From Candidatus Cybelea septentrionalis (GTDB lineage Bacteria; Vulcanimicrobiota; Vulcanimicrobiia; Vulcanimicrobiales; Vulcanimicrobiaceae), in the NCBI GenBank assembly GCA_003158175.1, contig PMHJ01000014.1, positions 134,739 to 181,135 on the forward strand: 46,397 nucleotides of DNA, in the 5' to 3' direction. This document shows, in pieces, positions 1 to 8,316 of this stretch (its first letter is position 1; every line of letters begins with the position of its first letter). The translations under genes and the position numbers were made by a program. Under the pieces are notes generated by a model. That model worked only from the letters and a program-made list of their open reading frames with translations, did not search any database and had not been told where the DNA came from.

Positions 1-32
1 CCCGCCGACGCGCTCGCGCTCCTTCTCTCTAC

Positions 33-1376
33 CTAACTGCAGCGGCCGGCGCTGCGATACAAAAAGATGCGTCCCGTGCGCGCGACGAGCATGTAACGCC
101 GCTCGTTAACCAATCCCGCGAACGCGGCGCCGTACTCTTGCAGGCGCGCGGAATCGGGGAAGTCGCGATCGAGCAATACGAAACAAGCGTTAGTAGGCAC
201 GCTGGGAAGCTCCGGCAAGAGGCGCGCATTCGGATCGGTCAACGCGAGATGCGTGTAGGCTTCCTCCTGCGTTGCGACTGCGGCGCCCTCCGGCAGCATC
301 GTCAAGAAGTGGTCGAGCGCGCGGTCGCGGGCTTCCACTCTGCGCAAGTTCAGGCCCGGATGCAGCGGATCGGCCACGAGGAACTCAACGACACAGAGTG
401 CGATGCACGCGCCCAGCACGATGCGCAGTCGTTGCCGCGAGATGCGGCGCAACGCAATGGCAAAGGCGAAGAGCACGTAACCGATCCAAGCGCCCGCGTA
501 ATGCGTGCCCATCGTAAAGGTCGTCGACATGCGCGACAAAAGCACTTCTCCGAGCGGCGCGACTGCGAGGAGGACGGCGGGAGAGAACAGGGGCGCAAAG
601 AGCAGCGGTCCGAACGCCAGCACGAGAAAGCCTAGCCGCGCCGGCAGGGCGCTAACGATGCTGCGCGCATCCCGCGCGCTCCACGCATAGAATCGGCTCG
701 GCTGCCATGGCGTCGCTGCGGCCGCTGCGGCGTGCGGCACAATCAACGCAAAGTACGTTACGCAGACCAACGCGCTTGCGACCGCTATGCCCGCCGCGAC
801 GCGACCTCGCGTCGTTCCCCGAAACCACCACGCTCCAAGCGCGCCGGCGATCGACAGAAAGATCGCCTGGTCTTCCTTTATTGCCAGCACGACCGCGGAG
901 CCGGCGATCGTCCCCGCTATCGACCCGGCATCGAACGCATACAGGGTCCACGCGACTGCGGCCGGCGCGAACGCGTTTTCATGGAAATCGCCGAAGATCA
1001 AGCCGGCCAGCGGCGGGTAGAGCCAGACCGTCAGTGCGCCAAGCCGTGCGATCCCAGCGTCGCCGCTCGAGCGTAGTACGAGAGCGTAGATCGGCGGCGC
1101 CACAACAGCGCCGGCGATCGCCTGCAGAGCAACGAGCGTCAGCGGTGAATGAAACGCCGCCACTGCGGCTCCTACGACGTAAAGAATCGGCGAAAAGTGA
1201 AAGGCCCAGTGGCTGCCTTCGATCGGATTGCAAAAGCAGCCGAGCGCGCTTGCGGCGGTTTGCGCGAAAATTCCGAAATCGACCAGATTGCGGTGGACGT
1301 CGTATTTGAGCGCACCTAAGCAAGTGAACAATACGGCATACGCGACACACCCGAGCCAGAGAAAGCGATCGCGCAC
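33..1376 (-). CDS. DUF2079 family integral membrane protein
   Basis: 447 aa, GTG start, polytopic membrane protein. The N-terminal part has the pattern I associate with DUF2079 (a GT-C-like membrane family): an early VDFGIFAQT stretch, then HFSPIL, a hydrophobic run, GDFHENAF around residue 130 and AIKEDQAIF around residue 165. About ten hydrophobic segments follow. The start lies 3 nt after the TAA of prfB, so it is probably co-transcribed and translationally coupled with it. The acceptor and function are unknown; the fold relation suggests a polyprenyl-phosphate-dependent glycosyltransferase, but that is inference. The stop codon is near the window edge; the gene is complete. Confidence 0.85.
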   Translation of the reverse strand: MRDRFLWLGCVAYAVLFTCLGALKYDVHRNLVDFGIFAQTAASALGCFCNPIEGSHWAFHFSPILYVVGAAVAAFHSPLTLVALQAIAGAVVAPPIYALVLRSSGDAGIARLGALTVWLYPPLAGLIFGDFHENAFAPAAVAWTLYAFDAGSIAGTIAGSAVVLAIKEDQAIFLSIAGALGAWWFRGTTRGRVAAGIAVASALVCVTYFALIVPHAAAAAATPWQPSRFYAWSARDARSIVSALPARLGFLVLAFGPLLFAPLFSPAVLLAVAPLGEVLLSRMSTTFTMGTHYAGAWIGYVLFAFAIALRRISRQRLRIVLGACIALCVVEFLVADPLHPGLNLRRVEARDRALDHFLTMLPEGAAVATQEEAYTHLALTDPNARLLPELPSVPTNACFVLLDRDFPDSARLQEYGAAFAGLVNERRYMLVARTGRIFLYRSAGRCS

Positions 1377-1379
1377 GCG

Positions 1380-2487
1380 TTACGCGGGCCGCACCGCATT
1401 ACGTTGCTGCAGATAGGGCCAGATGAACGGATCGATGTCGCCGCCGAGCACGCCGGCCACGTTGCCGGTCTCCACGCCGGTGCGGTGGTCCTTCACGAGC
1501 TGATACGGCTGAAGGACGTACGACCGAATTTGCGAGCCCCACTCGTTGGCCTGGCGCTCCCCGCGCAAGTCGTCGAGCCGGCGATTGCGTTCTTGCGCCG
1601 CCAGCACGGCGAGCTTCGCGCGAAGAATCGTCAACGCGACTTCCCGATTCTGGGCTTGCGAGCGCTCTTGCTGCGACGCCACGACGATTCCGGTCGGCAC
1701 GTGGACGATTCGCACCGCGGATTCGGTTTTGTTCACGTATTGGCCGCCCGCTCCGCCAGATTTGAACGTCTCGACGCGCAAATCGTCGGGTTTAATCTCC
1801 ACGTCGCTCTCGCCGGCGTCCACCTCGGGAATGACGTCGACCGCCGCAAAGGACGTGTGACGGCGATGCGCCGCATCGAACGGTGAAAGGCGGACGAGCC
1901 GATGCACGCCGCGCTCGCTCTCCAGCATCCCGTAAGCGTTACGCCCACGTACGAAAAACGTCACCGACTTCAGACCGGCCTCTTCGGCGGGCGACGCGTC
2001 GGCGATCTGCGTGGAGAAACCCTTCGATTCGGCCCACCGCAAGTACATGCGCGCGAGCATCTCTGTCCAGTCCGCTGCGTCGACGCCCCCCGCGCCGGCA
2101 AAGATGCTCACGATGGCATTATGCGCGTCAAACTCGCCACTGAAGCTTGCCGCCATTTCGAAATCGTTCACCGAGGCCTCGGCAGCAACGATGCTGCGAT
2201 CGGCCTCGGCTTCGGCGGCGGGATCGCCGTCGAAAAGCACCAGCATCTCGCGAGCCTCGCGCAGCGCCGCGGCGATTCCGTCGAATGAAGCCGCTCGATC
2301 GCGGAGCTCGGAGAGCTCCTTCATAACGCGCTGCGCCGACTCGGGATCGTTCCAAAACTCGTTCGAACGCGAGCGCTCGTCGAGCTCAGCTAAACGGCGG
2401 CGCGCCGCGGCATCGTCAAAGGCGCTCCTTGAGGGACTCGAGGCGCTCTTCGAGGTGGGCGATCGTCGTTCGTTGGGTTTCGCTCAT
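1380..2487 (-). CDS. prfB: Peptide chain release factor 2 (programmed +1 frameshift)
   Basis: RF2 terminates translation at UGA and UAA. The main frame carries the GGQ loop (SGGAGGQYVNKTESAVRI) and the SPF recognition tripeptide (RLSPFDAAHRRHTS), which separates RF2 from RF1. The open frame alone begins at an internal Met (MKELSELRD, from 2324) and lacks the N-terminal helix. Upstream, a 23-codon frame beginning MSETQRTTIAHLEE (ATG at 2487) ends in CTT TGA; a +1 shift at that point continues as DDAAARRRLAELDERS...EFWNDPESAQRVMKEL and joins the main frame. Joined length is about 368 aa, as expected (E. coli 365). An in-frame ATG at 2496 is an alternative start; neither has a strong Shine-Dalgarno. 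The product autoregulates its own synthesis through the UGA. Confidence 0.95.
2415..2430 (-). promoter_or_regulatory. RF2 programmed frameshift signal
   Basis: On the minus strand the sequence reads AAGGAG-CGC-CTT-TGA-C. AAGGAG (2430-2425) is a Shine-Dalgarno-like stimulator, placed 3 nt before the slippery CTT (2421-2419). CTT is followed by TGA C, the poor UGA context. This spacing equals that of the E. coli prfB site. Low RF2 lets the ribosome shift +1 and make more RF2. Confidence 0.95.
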
Positions 2488-2580
2488 GAGGTGCATTCGT
2501 TTCTTGCCGCGACGATGCGGGCCTCTTGTCGCGCCGCACCTCAGTCGTGAACGAATCGCACTTCACGACGGAGGTTTTCA

Positions 2581-3468
2581 ATGAACGTTGCGCCGCTCGA
2601 AGGCTCGCTCGGCCCCGACTCTCTCTCGGCTCTCGCCGGAAACGCGCAAGAGGGATCCATGTTCGACGGTGGCGTTGCGCCGGCCGCAGGCGATAACATT
2701 TCCCGATTCGTTCCCCCGTGGCTCAACAAGGGGGGCGCCGACGCTGCCTACGGTGAGGCATCCTACAGCAACCCCTCGATGCAGGGACTCTTCGGTCCAC
2801 TCATGGGCATGCTGCAGCAGCTGATGCAGATGCTGCAGTCGCTGATGGGCAACGGCGGTTGCAGTTCGCCCTACGGCGGTTACGGAAGCTGTCAGCCCGG
2901 CAACGGCGGCGAGCGTTTTTTCCAAAATGCCACCGGCTCCAGCGACGGCGATCCCCACCTGTCGTTCAACGGAGCACAATGGAATAACATGGCCTCTCAG
3001 CCCGACTTGCTCAACTCCCGCTCCTTTCCCGGTGGATATCGAGTCTCGACGCAAGCGACGCCGCCAAACGCCAAAGGGATCACCTGGAACCAATCGGCGA
3101 CGGTTTCCCTAAACGACGGCGCGACGACGGTCACGATGAACAACAACGGAGAAGCATCGATCACAAGCTACGGTCAGACTCTTTCCGTCGGTCGAGGCCA
3201 AACGCTCGAACTCGGTGACGGAGAGTCGGTCAAGTGCGAACAAAACGGCGTGTTGCGCGTCACGGCTCAAAACGCCCAGGGCGGCCAAATCTCGACGATA
3301 CTCTCCGCTCGCGGTAACGGGGTCGACGTGGACTCGACGGCACACGACGTCGAGCTCGGCGGCGCGCTGGTCAACCGGTACGAAGGCCAACCTGCTCCCG
3401 GGCCGTTGCCCAGGCCATCTCCGATGCCGTGGGCGACCACACCCCCGGTTGCGTTCCCGGCCGAGTAA
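2581..3468 (+). CDS. GDPH-motif protein with Met/Gln/Leu-rich helix, possibly secreted
   Basis: 295 aa with no classical signal peptide. The N-terminal 75 residues are Gly/Ser/Asn-rich. Residues about 60-90 form a Met/Gln/Leu-rich amphipathic stretch (GLFGPLMGMLQQLMQMLQ), followed by a Gly/Tyr/Cys segment. From about residue 120 comes a conserved-looking domain: SDGDPHLSFNG, then SQPDLLNSRSFPGGYRVSTQ, a T/N-rich beta stretch and GVDVDSTAHDVELGGALV. The C-terminus is Pro-rich. GDPH followed by such a beta domain is reminiscent of the DUF1521 / metal-inducible autocleavage (NopE1) proteins or of a VWD-like opening, but I cannot decide between them. Start supported by GGAGG at 2570-2574, 6 nt before ATG. 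It is divergent from prfB. Function unknown. Confidence 0.75.
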   Translation: MNVAPLEGSLGPDSLSALAGNAQEGSMFDGGVAPAAGDNISRFVPPWLNKGGADAAYGEASYSNPSMQGLFGPLMGMLQQLMQMLQSLMGNGGCSSPYGGYGSCQPGNGGERFFQNATGSSDGDPHLSFNGAQWNNMASQPDLLNSRSFPGGYRVSTQATPPNAKGITWNQSATVSLNDGATTVTMNNNGEASITSYGQTLSVGRGQTLELGDGESVKCEQNGVLRVTAQNAQGGQISTILSARGNGVDVDSTAHDVELGGALVNRYEGQPAPGPLPRPSPMPWATTPPVAFPAE

Positions 3469-3577
3469 CCCGGAAGCGAGGCGAGTAAGCCCGGAGGGGC
3501 GGTACGCGTTGGCGATGAACGAGCGCTCTTTACCTGTTAGCTACTCGCAGCTACTCCCTTTAAGAGGTTGATTGCGT

Positions 3578-4492
3578 ATGTATAGGCACTCGCGGCTTGT
3601 CGGCATTTTAGGATGCGCGGCAACGCTCGCAATAGTGGGTTGCGCTGGAAACAGCGCCCTGGCGCCCACGAGCGGTTCCACGATGTCGGCTCAAGGGCTG
3701 GCGACGCACCTTCCACACTATATGCCGACGCGCTACGGCGCCCAGACCCCTCTCACCAGCGGCATTGTGTTCAACTATTACAATGGCCCGGTGCTTTTGA
3801 ATCCCAAAGTTTACATCATTTTCTGGGGCTATAAGACGTACGGCGACCCAGACAAAGTTGCCAAACTCCTCAAAGAGTATGTCAAGGTCGAGGGTGGAAG
3901 CCTTCACAACAACGACTATATCCAATACTACGATATCGTCGGTAGTAAGAAGAATTACCCCACGAATCCCAAGAAACAGCTCGGCGGCGTCTGGTTTGAC
4001 CAAACGAACTCCGTTCCCGCAAACCCGACCGATACTCAGGTGGCACAAGAATCCCTTAAGGGAGTAGCAAAGTTCGGTTACGACGTCAACGCCTCGTATG
4101 TCGTGGCAACGCCGCACGGCCACAGTTCGCAAGGTTTCGGCACGCAGTGGTGCGCCTATCACAGCAGCACGGAACAAGGCTCCAACCTCGTTTCGTACAC
4201 GAACCTTCCATACATGCCGGATGCCGGCACCAGTTGCGGTGCAAACTTCACCACCGCTCCGAAGGATGAAAGCGCCGAGGACGAGGGCGTGACGATCGTC
4301 GAAGGCCACGAATACGGCGAATCGATCACCGACCCGAACCCAGGCACCGGTTGGTATAACTTCAGCGCCGGCGAAATCGGCGACGCCTGCGCGTGGCAGG
4401 ACATTGCGAACGACAAGTTCGGCAAGAAGTCCTACACGATGCAGCCCATGTACAGCAATGCTAGCGAGTCTTGCGTACAGCAATACCAATAA
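3578..4492 (+). CDS. Secreted lipoprotein with HExxE...TDP peptidase-like motif
   Basis: About 304 aa. The signal peptide ends in a lipobox (LAIVGC, Cys22). The N-terminal domain contains NPKVYIIFWGYKTY, which resembles bacterial relatives of the EXORDIUM / secreted peptidase-like group. Near residues 244-248 is HEYGE, followed by SITDPNPGTGWYNF and GEIGDACAW. An HE motif plus TDP plus E-I-x-D-x-C looks like a zinc-binding peptidase site (His244, Glu245, with Glu248 or the later Glu as third ligand), but this is inferred from motif form only. I chose the ATG at 3578 because it gives a clean signal peptide; an in-frame TTG at 3572 is possible. A purine-rich SD (AAGAGG) lies at 3562-3567. Confidence 0.75.
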   Translation: MYRHSRLVGILGCAATLAIVGCAGNSALAPTSGSTMSAQGLATHLPHYMPTRYGAQTPLTSGIVFNYYNGPVLLNPKVYIIFWGYKTYGDPDKVAKLLKEYVKVEGGSLHNNDYIQYYDIVGSKKNYPTNPKKQLGGVWFDQTNSVPANPTDTQVAQESLKGVAKFGYDVNASYVVATPHGHSSQGFGTQWCAYHSSTEQGSNLVSYTNLPYMPDAGTSCGANFTTAPKDESAEDEGVTIVEGHEYGESITDPNPGTGWYNFSAGEIGDACAWQDIANDKFGKKSYTMQPMYSNASESCVQQYQ

Positions 4493-4538
4493 CGGGAGAA
4501 TCAGCGCGGCGGAGGCCTCGCTGCTAGACCTCGAATCG

Positions 4539-4569
4539 ATGGGCCGCGCGAACGTGCGGCCCATTTCTC
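4539..4569 (+). terminator. Likely rho-independent terminator
   Basis: A perfect 9-bp inverted repeat (ATGGGCCGC at 4539-4547 and GCGGCCCAT at 4556-4564) with an 8-nt loop is followed by a short T-rich run (TTTCT). It lies 47 nt after the stop of the HExxE lipoprotein and before the GloVer gene, so it probably ends transcription of the former. Confidence 0.6.
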
Positions 4570-4590
4570 CAGACTCGCATTGGAGGACCG

Positions 4591-4617
4591 ATGAAAAGCG
4601 ACGTACGTACGAAATGA
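4591..4617 (+). promoter_or_regulatory. Eight-codon mini-ORF overlapping the GloVer gene start
   Basis: GGAGG at 4582-4586 is followed after 4 nt by ATG and encodes MKSDVRTK, ending in TGA. That TGA overlaps the ATG of the next gene (ATGA, 4614-4617). The large gene has no Shine-Dalgarno directly before its own ATG, so translation may be coupled through this short frame. It may be a leader peptide or an accident of a shifted start. Confidence 0.35.
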
Positions 4618-5783
4618 AGTCTATCGGCAGCGTTTTCGCCTTAACGTTGGCCATGGTAGGCTGCTCCGGCTTGGCAATTCCGACAGGATCGCCCGCAGCG
4701 CCAACCTCCACCGGCGACGTAGTCCCAAACTATAAGACGCTCCTGGACTTCGACGGAGCCGACGGCAGCGACCCCACTTCGAGCTTGATCGCTCTAAAAG
4801 GAGCGCTCTACGGCACCACGTACACGGGCGGAACCTACAACGACGGGACCGTTTTTAGCATTAATGCCGCCGGCAAGGAAGGCGTGCTGCACAGTTTCGG
4901 CAACGCAGTGGACGGTTCCGAACCCTTTGGGGGATTAGTCGCGCTCGGTGGGCGGATGTATGGTACTACGTTTAGAGGCGGCGCGACGAACGGAGGTATC
5001 GTCTTCAGCGTCGATACCGAAGGCAACGAACGGGTGCTTTACAACTTTGGCGTTGGCCACGGCTCGCCGCTACCAGACGGACGCAATCCCGAAGCAACAT
5101 TGACCGTCTTGAACGGCACTCTCTTCGGTACGACATACAACGGCGGTTTATACGGAAACGGCACGATCTTCAACGTAAACGCTGCCGGCGACGAAAGCGT
5201 GTTTTATAATTTTGGCCCGGGCGGCGACGGCGCTCATCCTTATGCCGGCCTGCTCGCACTCAACGGTACGCTCTACGGCACGACGTCTGCCGGCGGCGCG
5301 CACGGCGAAGGAGCGTTATTTAGCTTCAGCGCGGGCAAGGAGCGCGTGCTCTATAGCTTCCGAGGCGGAAGCGACGGCGCTCGCCCCGATGGGGGACTCA
5401 TCGCCCTCAACGGCACCTTATATGGCGTGACGTACAAAGGCGGAGCGCACGATGGCGGTACGGCGTTCAGCGCGAGCACCCAAGGGAAAGAACGTGTGCT
5501 CGAGAGTTTTGGATCGACCGGTGACGGCGTCGATCCCTTTGCGGGTTTGATCGTTCTCAACGGCATGCTCTACGGCACGACGACGCAAGGCGGCACCCAC
5601 CGCGAGGGCGTCGCGTTCGCGATGACCACGGCCGGCAAGGAGAGCGTGCTCTACGCCTTCGGCTCTCACGGCGAAGGCGCAGCACCGTTTGCAGCGTTGA
5701 CCGATTGGAACGGCATGCTCTATGGCGTTACGGCGGCGGGCGGCGCGACCAATAACGGGACCCTCTTTCAAATCTCGCCGTAA
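4614..5783 (+). CDS. GloVer tandem-repeat lipoprotein (TIGR03803-like)
   Basis: 389 aa. The signal peptide ends in a lipobox (AMVGCSG). The rest is seven tandem repeats of about 50 residues around the core LYGTT-x2-GG-x3-GTVFS-x4-GKE-x-VL-x-SF-x3-DG-x2-P. This is the choice-of-anchor GloVer repeat family, presumably a repetitive beta structure on the cell surface. The longer upstream open frame lacks a signal peptide and any start codon close to this point; MKSIG at 4614 gives the clean signal sequence. It converges with kup (17 nt between stops). A second member of the family is at 29551. Ligand and role unknown. Confidence 0.9.
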   Translation: MKSIGSVFALTLAMVGCSGLAIPTGSPAAPTSTGDVVPNYKTLLDFDGADGSDPTSSLIALKGALYGTTYTGGTYNDGTVFSINAAGKEGVLHSFGNAVDGSEPFGGLVALGGRMYGTTFRGGATNGGIVFSVDTEGNERVLYNFGVGHGSPLPDGRNPEATLTVLNGTLFGTTYNGGLYGNGTIFNVNAAGDESVFYNFGPGGDGAHPYAGLLALNGTLYGTTSAGGAHGEGALFSFSAGKERVLYSFRGGSDGARPDGGLIALNGTLYGVTYKGGAHDGGTAFSASTQGKERVLESFGSTGDGVDPFAGLIVLNGMLYGTTTQGGTHREGVAFAMTTAGKESVLYAFGSHGEGAAPFAALTDWNGMLYGVTAAGGATNNGTLFQISP

Positions 5784-5800
5784 CCGTTGGGGCGCGACAA

Positions 5801-7726
5801 CTAGACCGCGACCTCGACGCCGACCTCGATTTGGCGGTTCGCCTTGATTTCCAGCTCGGCAGCCAGCGTGCGCGAGTTGCGCTGCAGTACTTCGAAGAAT
5901 CGCCGTTGCCAACTCGGCAATCCGCCGGACCTCTTACCGACGATGACGGGGTTGGCGAATACGAACGACGTCGTATCCTTGTCGATGTTCAAGTTCGCGG
6001 CGCCGCAAGCGTTGAGAATCGGTGCCAATCTTTGCGTCTCCATGTAACCGAAGTCGGCGCGAATACGCACCAACCGCGCCGAGATCTCGTCGATCGTTAC
6101 GCGTTGATCTTCCGGCACGTACGGGCGCGCTACTCTCTTTACGGTTAGCAAGATGACGATCTCTTCGCTAACGAGCCGTTCGAGCCAGCGATGGGAGTTG
6201 ATGAAGGGAACGCCGGTCGGATCGCCGCTGAGAAGGACGACGGCGCCTTTCGGCGGCGATGCCAGCGCACCGTGCTCGGCCACGAACTTCTCGACCGGCT
6301 CTCGCTGCCCGAGCAGCTCGCGCGCGACGGCTCGCCGTCCCACGAGCCAGGTAACGGCAGTCAGTGAAATGACGGCGGCGATGACTAGCGGCAGCCACGC
6401 CCCATCAACGAACTTGTGCAGACCAGCGAGAACAAAGGTTGCATCGAGTACCGCAAAAGCGCCCGCTACCGCCAGGGCCGCCACGGGCTTCCAGCCCAGC
6501 GCGCGGGTCGCGACAACGTAAAATACGATATCGGTCGCGAGCATCGTCGCCGAAACGGCGAGACCGTACATCGCCGCCAGCCGGTCGCTGCTACGGAACG
6601 TAACGACGAGCAGGATGCAAACGATTGCCAGGATCGCGTTAACGAACGGCACGTAGACCTGCCCGCGCCGATCCTTGGATGTGTGCAGCACCGTCATGTT
6701 GGGACAGAGATTGAGCGCTATGGCTTGCTCGGTCAGAGTAAATGCGCCCGATATCAATGACTGGGAAGCGATGATCGTCGCGGCAGTGGCCAACGCTACC
6801 GCTGGGAAAAGAGCCCAGCCCGGCGTGAGTGCGTAGAACGGCGAATCGAGCGCTCTGGGATCGGCGGCGATGACTGCACCTTGGCCGGCATAGTTCAGAA
6901 TGAGCGCCGGAAAGACGAACCCGTACCAAGCGACCGTGATGGGAATGCGGCCGAAATGCGACATGTCTGCATACAGCGCTTCAGCGCCCGTCATTCCGAG
7001 AATGATCGCTGAGAAGATGAGAAACCCGAAGATGCCGTGATGTGTCAGAAACCACGCCGCGTGTAGCGGATTGAGCGCGGCAAGAATCGCAGGATGGGCG
7101 ACGATCGCAATCAGGCCCGCCGCCGCGATCGCGACAAACCACAAGGCCATGACTGGGCCGAAGATGACTCCAACGCTCTGCGTTCCCCGCCATTGAATGG
7201 CAAACAGGCCCAGCAAAATTCCTGCCGAGATCGGAACGATAAGGGCTTGGGCTGCCGGCGTGGCCATACTCAATCCCTCGACCGCCGAGATCACCGAGAT
7301 TGCGGGGGTGATCATGCCGTCGCCAATAATCATCGCTCCTCCGACCACAGCAACCCAGAGAAGCCAATCGGCGTGCATCGGAACGCCGAATAGCTTTGGC
7401 GGCTCGGCGCGCGCTAGCAAGGCGAGAATCCCGCCCTCGCCATCGTGATCGATGCGCATCAGAACGGTGACGTACTTAACGCAAACGACGAAGAATAGGG
7501 TCCAAATAAGCAGCGAGACTATGCCGACCGCATTCTCTACCGTCGGAGCGGCCTTCGCGCTCGTGAAACACGTCCTGATCGTGTAAAGCGGGCTGGTCCC
7601 GATGTCGCCAAAGACGACTCCGAGCGCCGCGAGGGCGAGGGCCGGTGGCAGCGGCCGGCGCAAACGCTCAGCTACCGGTTCGCGCGATCTCGCGCGCCGC
7701 GCGCTCGCCCGAGACGACCGCGCCAT
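5801..7726 (-). CDS. kup: KUP-family potassium uptake transporter
   Basis: About 641 aa, the usual length for KUP/HAK/KT K+:H+ symporters. The family signature ALGVVFGDIGTSPLYT begins around residue 34. It is followed by the first periplasmic/TM2 region, GGAMIIGDGMITPAISV, GAEALYADMSHFGR, LNYAGQGA, and about twelve membrane spans, then a cytoplasmic C-terminal domain of about 180 residues. The start is uncertain: ATG at 7726 is in frame and reasonable, but its first 20 codons overlap the C-terminal coding remnant of an amine oxidase in another frame. A TTG near 7663 or the ATG at 7768 are alternatives. Probably the last gene of an old amine oxidase - kup unit. Confidence 0.95.
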   Translation of the reverse strand: MARSSRASARRARSREPVAERLRRPLPPALALAALGVVFGDIGTSPLYTIRTCFTSAKAAPTVENAVGIVSLLIWTLFFVVCVKYVTVLMRIDHDGEGGILALLARAEPPKLFGVPMHADWLLWVAVVGGAMIIGDGMITPAISVISAVEGLSMATPAAQALIVPISAGILLGLFAIQWRGTQSVGVIFGPVMALWFVAIAAAGLIAIVAHPAILAALNPLHAAWFLTHHGIFGFLIFSAIILGMTGAEALYADMSHFGRIPITVAWYGFVFPALILNYAGQGAVIAADPRALDSPFYALTPGWALFPAVALATAATIIASQSLISGAFTLTEQAIALNLCPNMTVLHTSKDRRGQVYVPFVNAILAIVCILLVVTFRSSDRLAAMYGLAVSATMLATDIVFYVVATRALGWKPVAALAVAGAFAVLDATFVLAGLHKFVDGAWLPLVIAAVISLTAVTWLVGRRAVARELLGQREPVEKFVAEHGALASPPKGAVVLLSGDPTGVPFINSHRWLERLVSEEIVILLTVKRVARPYVPEDQRVTIDEISARLVRIRADFGYMETQRLAPILNACGAANLNIDKDTTSFVFANPVIVGKRSGGLPSWQRRFFEVLQRNSRTLAAELEIKANRQIEVGVEVAV

Positions 7727-8211
7727 TGATATGCCCCATGTCGTTATACGAAGTCTGTTCGCCGGCAAAGAACACGTTGCGCGGTCCTGCCATCGTCGAC
7801 CACATAGCGAACGCCGTTGAAAAAGTACGTGTCGTGTCCCAGCTCGTGACGGTTGACGTTGATCAGCCGCAAGCCCAGCTCGCGCGCAAGCCGTTGGACC
7901 TCGAGCTGGCCGAGCGAGATAAACTCTCCGCCAGGTTCGGCAATCTGGCCCTCCGCGAAATAGTTACGCAAGGTCCACGTCCGTCCGCCGACGCGATCGC
8001 TCGCATCGAAGAGACGGCTCGCGATGCCGGCCTGTCGCAGACGGTAGGCGCACGTCAGCCCGGCCGCACCGGCCCCCACGATGACGACGCGGCGCCCCTT
8101 CGCGGCAGCGGGAAGAAAAACTCCGGGCACCTGATGCACTCCCGGAGGTGCCGTGCATGCTGCAAGCGCGCCTGCAGCGCCGGTAAGGAACGCGTGCCGC
8201 GTGTGACGCAT
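7668..8211 (-). pseudogene. Flavin amine oxidase pseudogene with internal deletion
   Basis: The 5' part (ATG 8211) encodes a lipoprotein/Tat-like signal (RHAFLTGAAGALAACTA), the FAD-binding motif VVIVGAGAAGLTCAYRL and GGRTWTLRNYFAEGQIAEPGGEF, typical of flavin monoamine oxidases. This frame stops at 7744. In a neighbouring frame the same DNA encodes the family C-terminus: NVFFAGEQTSYNDMGH, then INGAVVSGERAAREIA, with TGA at 7668. The two ends meet around 7800-7810. Normal members have about 450-500 residues, so roughly 270-300 codons of substrate domain were lost with a frameshift. It cannot make an active enzyme. An assembly or sequencing deletion is the only alternative. Confidence 0.85.
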
Positions 8212-8316
8212 TGCCGTATTCGCGTTCGTCCGGCGGTTTCAATTACCTCGAAGTACTCTCGACCAAAGCTCGTCGAGCTGGTGGGATATCGTGCGGCCCT
8301 TAAGCAAGAAGGGCAC

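Noticed and set aside
3608-4711. Long minus-strand open frame (367 aa) over the HExxE lipoprotein
   Set aside because: Antisense shadow in GC-rich DNA; no signal, motif or ribosome-binding site, and the plus strand has a clear lipoprotein.
7645-8316. Extension of the patatin frame upstream of 8317
   Set aside because: The region encodes the amine oxidase remnant on the other strand; the Tat-like signal begins at 8317.
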